Assembly (NCBI GenBank): GCA_910583525.1
Contig: CAJTXL010000002.1
Span: forward strand, 91,278 to 155,277
From: an uncultured Muribaculaceae bacterium
Lineage (GTDB): Bacteria; Bacteroidota; Bacteroidia; Bacteroidales; Muribaculaceae
Length of the DNA: 64,000 nt
Reading direction: 5' to 3'
Positions 62,522-64,000 of this stretch are shown piece by piece; within the stretch, counting starts at the first letter, position 1, and every line of letters starts with the position of its first letter. The notes under the pieces were generated by a model, which was not told the origin of the DNA, did not search any database, and saw only the letters and a program-made list of their open reading frames with translations. Both the position numbers and the translations under genes were made by a program.

Positions 62522-63019
62522 ATGGCATTTCCGGCTCTAAATCTACCGCCTATCGAGGCCCGGCTGCGTGCCGACGGCGACTCGCGCCGCGGCGGCATGG
62601 AGATATATGACAGCCTTCGCTGCCGTTGGGTGGCTCTTACGCCCGAAGAATGGGTGAGGCAGCATTTTGTGTCGTTTTTGGCTGCCCGAAGGGGGGTTCC
62701 TGAAGTGCTGATGGGAAATGAGGTTCCGCTGAAACTCAACGGGACGGCGCGGCGCTGCGATACCGTAGTGTTCGACCGCGCGCTGAAGCCATTGTGCATC
62801 GTCGAGTACAAAGCCCCGTCGGTGGCCGTGACGCAGAAAGTGTTCGACCAGATTGCGCGCTATAACAGCGTTCTACAGGCCCGGTATCTTATTGTGAGCA
62901 ATGGAATGTCGCATTACTGCTGCCGCTATGGGGCGTGCGGTTACGAATTTTTGCGCGACATACCTTCGTTCGCCGAGATGGCGGATACGGAAAATAATTT
63001 ACGTATTCAGAAGAAATAG
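62522..63019 (+). CDS. Orphan HsdR N-terminal-like (PD-(D/E)XK) protein
   Basis: 165 residues. Core nuclease-fold motif: 'VPLKLNGTARRCDTVVF' with Asp80, then 'LCIVEYKAP' with Glu95 and Lys97, as in the N-terminal nuclease domain of type I restriction subunits; a conserved Gln/Tyr motif 'VFDQIARYNSVLQARYLIVS' follows. It has no helicase part and no HsdM/HsdS nearby, so it is a stand-alone protein. Homologues occur widely in Bacteroidetes next to replication genes. Nuclease activity is plausible but not proven. Its last 13 bases overlap the converging barrel gene. Confidence 0.85.
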   Translation: MAFPALNLPPIEARLRADGDSRRGGMEIYDSLRCRWVALTPEEWVRQHFVSFLAARRGVPEVLMGNEVPLKLNGTARRCDTVVFDRALKPLCIVEYKAPSVAVTQKVFDQIARYNSVLQARYLIVSNGMSHYCCRYGACGYEFLRDIPSFAEMADTENNLRIQKK

Positions 63020-63648
63020 GCTACGCGGAATGCCCATTGGCGGTTTTTAGCCGACATGTTGTCGAGTTTGCGCGTCTTGAGCATGTAGGTCATGCCCCAT
63101 GTGTACTGCACGGACACTTGCCAGCGTTTCCAAAGCTCGAAGCCGCCGCCGCATGTGAGCCCCAGGTCGCCGCCTGAATATTTGAACGGGCTGCCGGAGC
63201 CGTCATCGCCTTTGATGTTCGAATGTCCGACTGTCAATGCAAAATCGGGACCGCCATATACGAAAGGCGCAATGTACTCTTCGAGGCCGCCCATGCGCGT
63301 CCATTTGAAACGCAGATGCAGCGGTATCTGAATGTTGTGCAGCAACACTGTTGGCGATTTCAGTCCGCTTGTGCTCCATATCTCGCGTTCGCCAAGATGC
63401 GTTTTTGCGCCCATCTGATTGTAGAGCAGGGCGAAATCTATACCGAATCCTATGCCGGGGAACATCAGTTCACCCATCACTCCGGCCTGCATGCCGACCG
63501 TGCGGTCGACGGTGAACAAGTCTTGTTTGAAGTCGAGGTCGTTGATGGTGACACCGGCTACCGGCGCATATCTGAATTGCGCCGAAGCGGTCTGAGACAA
63601 CACAAGAAGCGAGGCTATGGCGGCAAGGATTGCGGCGAGGCGTTTCAT
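63007..63648 (-). CDS. Outer-membrane beta-barrel protein (PorT/OMP_b-brl type)
   Basis: 213 residues: signal peptide 1-23 (AxA site 'TASAQ'), then about ten beta strands ('FRYAPVAGVTINDLDF', 'VGMQAGVMGELMFPGIGFGI', 'IQIPLHLRFKW', 'APFVYGGPDFALTVG') and the end 'QWAFRVAYFF' with terminal Phe. Similar barrels in Bacteroidetes are annotated PorT-like or outer-membrane protein of unknown function. It tail-overlaps the convergent nuclease-like gene. Confidence 0.85.
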   Translation of the reverse strand: MKRLAAILAAIASLLVLSQTASAQFRYAPVAGVTINDLDFKQDLFTVDRTVGMQAGVMGELMFPGIGFGIDFALLYNQMGAKTHLGEREIWSTSGLKSPTVLLHNIQIPLHLRFKWTRMGGLEEYIAPFVYGGPDFALTVGHSNIKGDDGSGSPFKYSGGDLGLTCGGGFELWKRWQVSVQYTWGMTYMLKTRKLDNMSAKNRQWAFRVAYFF

Positions 63649-63697
63649 TATAATTATAGTAATGTGGAATTTTGCTGTTGGATGGATATTTTCTTCG

Positions 63698-63705
63698 CAA
63701 AGGTA
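63698..63705 (-). promoter_or_regulatory. -7 element of the barrel gene
   Basis: TACCTTTG on the - strand fits TAnnTTTG and lies 50 bases before the ATG at 63648. The -33 element is not evident. Confidence 0.55.
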
Positions 63706-63861
63706 ACCTAAAAAATCGGAAAAATATGCGTCTTAACGCAATTTATGATAGCGGAAAAAGCTCTTCCAGGCTATTTTAATAGGGTTGTCGAAGTTAACTG
63801 CCTGATTATTAGCTATAAGTAAATTTTAACCATAAAATCGGTCAAAAAAAATCGAAAAATT

Positions 63862-63892
63862 TTTGGAGATTGAAAAATGTTGCGTAACTTTG
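63862..63892 (+). promoter_or_regulatory. Promoter of tRNA-Thr
   Basis: TTTG at 63862-63865, a 19-base spacer and TAACTTTG at 63885-63892 give the full Bacteroidetes sigma consensus. Transcription would start near 63899, about 50 bases before the mature tRNA. Confidence 0.8.
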
Positions 63893-63948
63893 CAACCGCA
63901 AACGGGAAAGCGATAGGGCTGTCCTCGCTGCGGAGAAAATTGAAAACC

Positions 63949-64000
63949 GCCTCTTTAGCTCAGTTGGCCAGAGCACGTGATTTGTAATCTCGGGGTCGTT
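63949..64000 (+). tRNA. tRNA-Thr (anticodon TGT), 5' part
   Basis: The sequence has the acceptor strand GCCTCTT, the D-arm 'AGCTCAGTTGGCCAGAGC', and the anticodon loop TTTGTAA with TGT at 63983-63985. The window ends in the variable/T-arm region, so about one third is missing. The anticodon stem as written has one U-U mismatch. Confidence 0.88.

Larger units (their letters stand above)
63649..63948. other. Intergenic region between barrel gene and tRNA-Thr
   Basis: 300 bases, AT-rich, containing a -7 element for the barrel gene and a complete tRNA promoter (both listed). Between them I see only scattered A- and T-runs and no small gene. Confidence 0.5.

Noticed and set aside
1..64000. CRISPR array, prophage, integrase or antiphage island
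   Set aside because: No regularly spaced direct repeats, no cas, phage structural, integrase or transposase genes were found on either strand. The HsdR-N-like protein alone is not a restriction system.

Overview
The window reads as chromosomal DNA of a gut Bacteroidales species, most likely Muribaculaceae-like. The evidence is a SusC/SusD pair, several Bacteroidetes-type promoters (TAnnTTTG at -7, sometimes with TTTG about 19 bases upstream), few visible Shine-Dalgarno sites, many short-lipobox lipoproteins, TatA/TatC without TatB, and Bacteroidetes families such as DUF4954, DUF349, TupA-like ATP-grasp and DUF4855. Family placement is inference; no 16S gene is present. Base composition looks slightly above 50% GC and is lower in the exopolysaccharide genes.

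Layout. 1-1959: the end of one secreted protein and a complete relative sharing its C-terminal tail, separated and followed by palindromic repeats. 2025-15083: a seven-gene operon of exported enzymes: a GH3/SGNH-esterase fusion, two DUF4855 proteins (three domain copies), an unknown protein, a glycerophosphodiesterase/EEP-phosphodiesterase fusion, a GH36 and a GH27 alpha-galactosidase. The last six genes are joined by five successive 4-base ATGA overlaps. This is the strongest candidate for an undescribed system. 15207-23937: exopolysaccharide/capsule genes (co-polymerase/tyrosine kinase, polymerase, flippase on +; acetyltransferase, GT2, GT4, TupA-like ATP-grasp on -). 23996-26228: Tat translocase and a DAACS symporter. 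26335-31448: fabD, an rRNA methyltransferase, an MsbA-like ABC exporter and rubrerythrin. 31523-36809: an isolated SusD/SusC pair. 37147-43087: outer-membrane barrel, tsaD, cinA, a cation/proton antiporter and asd. 43092-49473: a large lipoprotein, dnaX, proB and proA. 49501-58143: secreted endonuclease I, DUF349 protein, undecaprenyl-phosphate sugar transferase, a small unknown, a cyclophilin lipoprotein and an M16 peptidase. 58596-63648: DUF4954 protein, metallophosphoesterase, holA, an orphan HsdR-N-like nuclease domain and an OmpA/PorT-like barrel. 63949-64000: the 5' part of tRNA-Thr(TGT).

How the genes fit together. The enzyme operon could dismantle an alpha-galactosylated, acylated and glycerophosphate-containing glycan or glycolipid in the periplasm. 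The EPS genes, with the priming transferase 30 kb away, would build and export a surface polysaccharide. The remaining genes are mostly housekeeping.

Non-coding structure is unusually rich. Two MITE-like elements, 165 bp and 194 bp, fill the gaps before proA and before the cyclophilin gene and end 1-3 bases before the start codons. A tandem hairpin array lies at 58203-58324, a 104-bp element with 27-bp perfect inverted repeats at 1856-1959, and a nested 36-bp dyad between holA and the nuclease-like gene. No CRISPR array, phage, integrase or transposase gene was seen.
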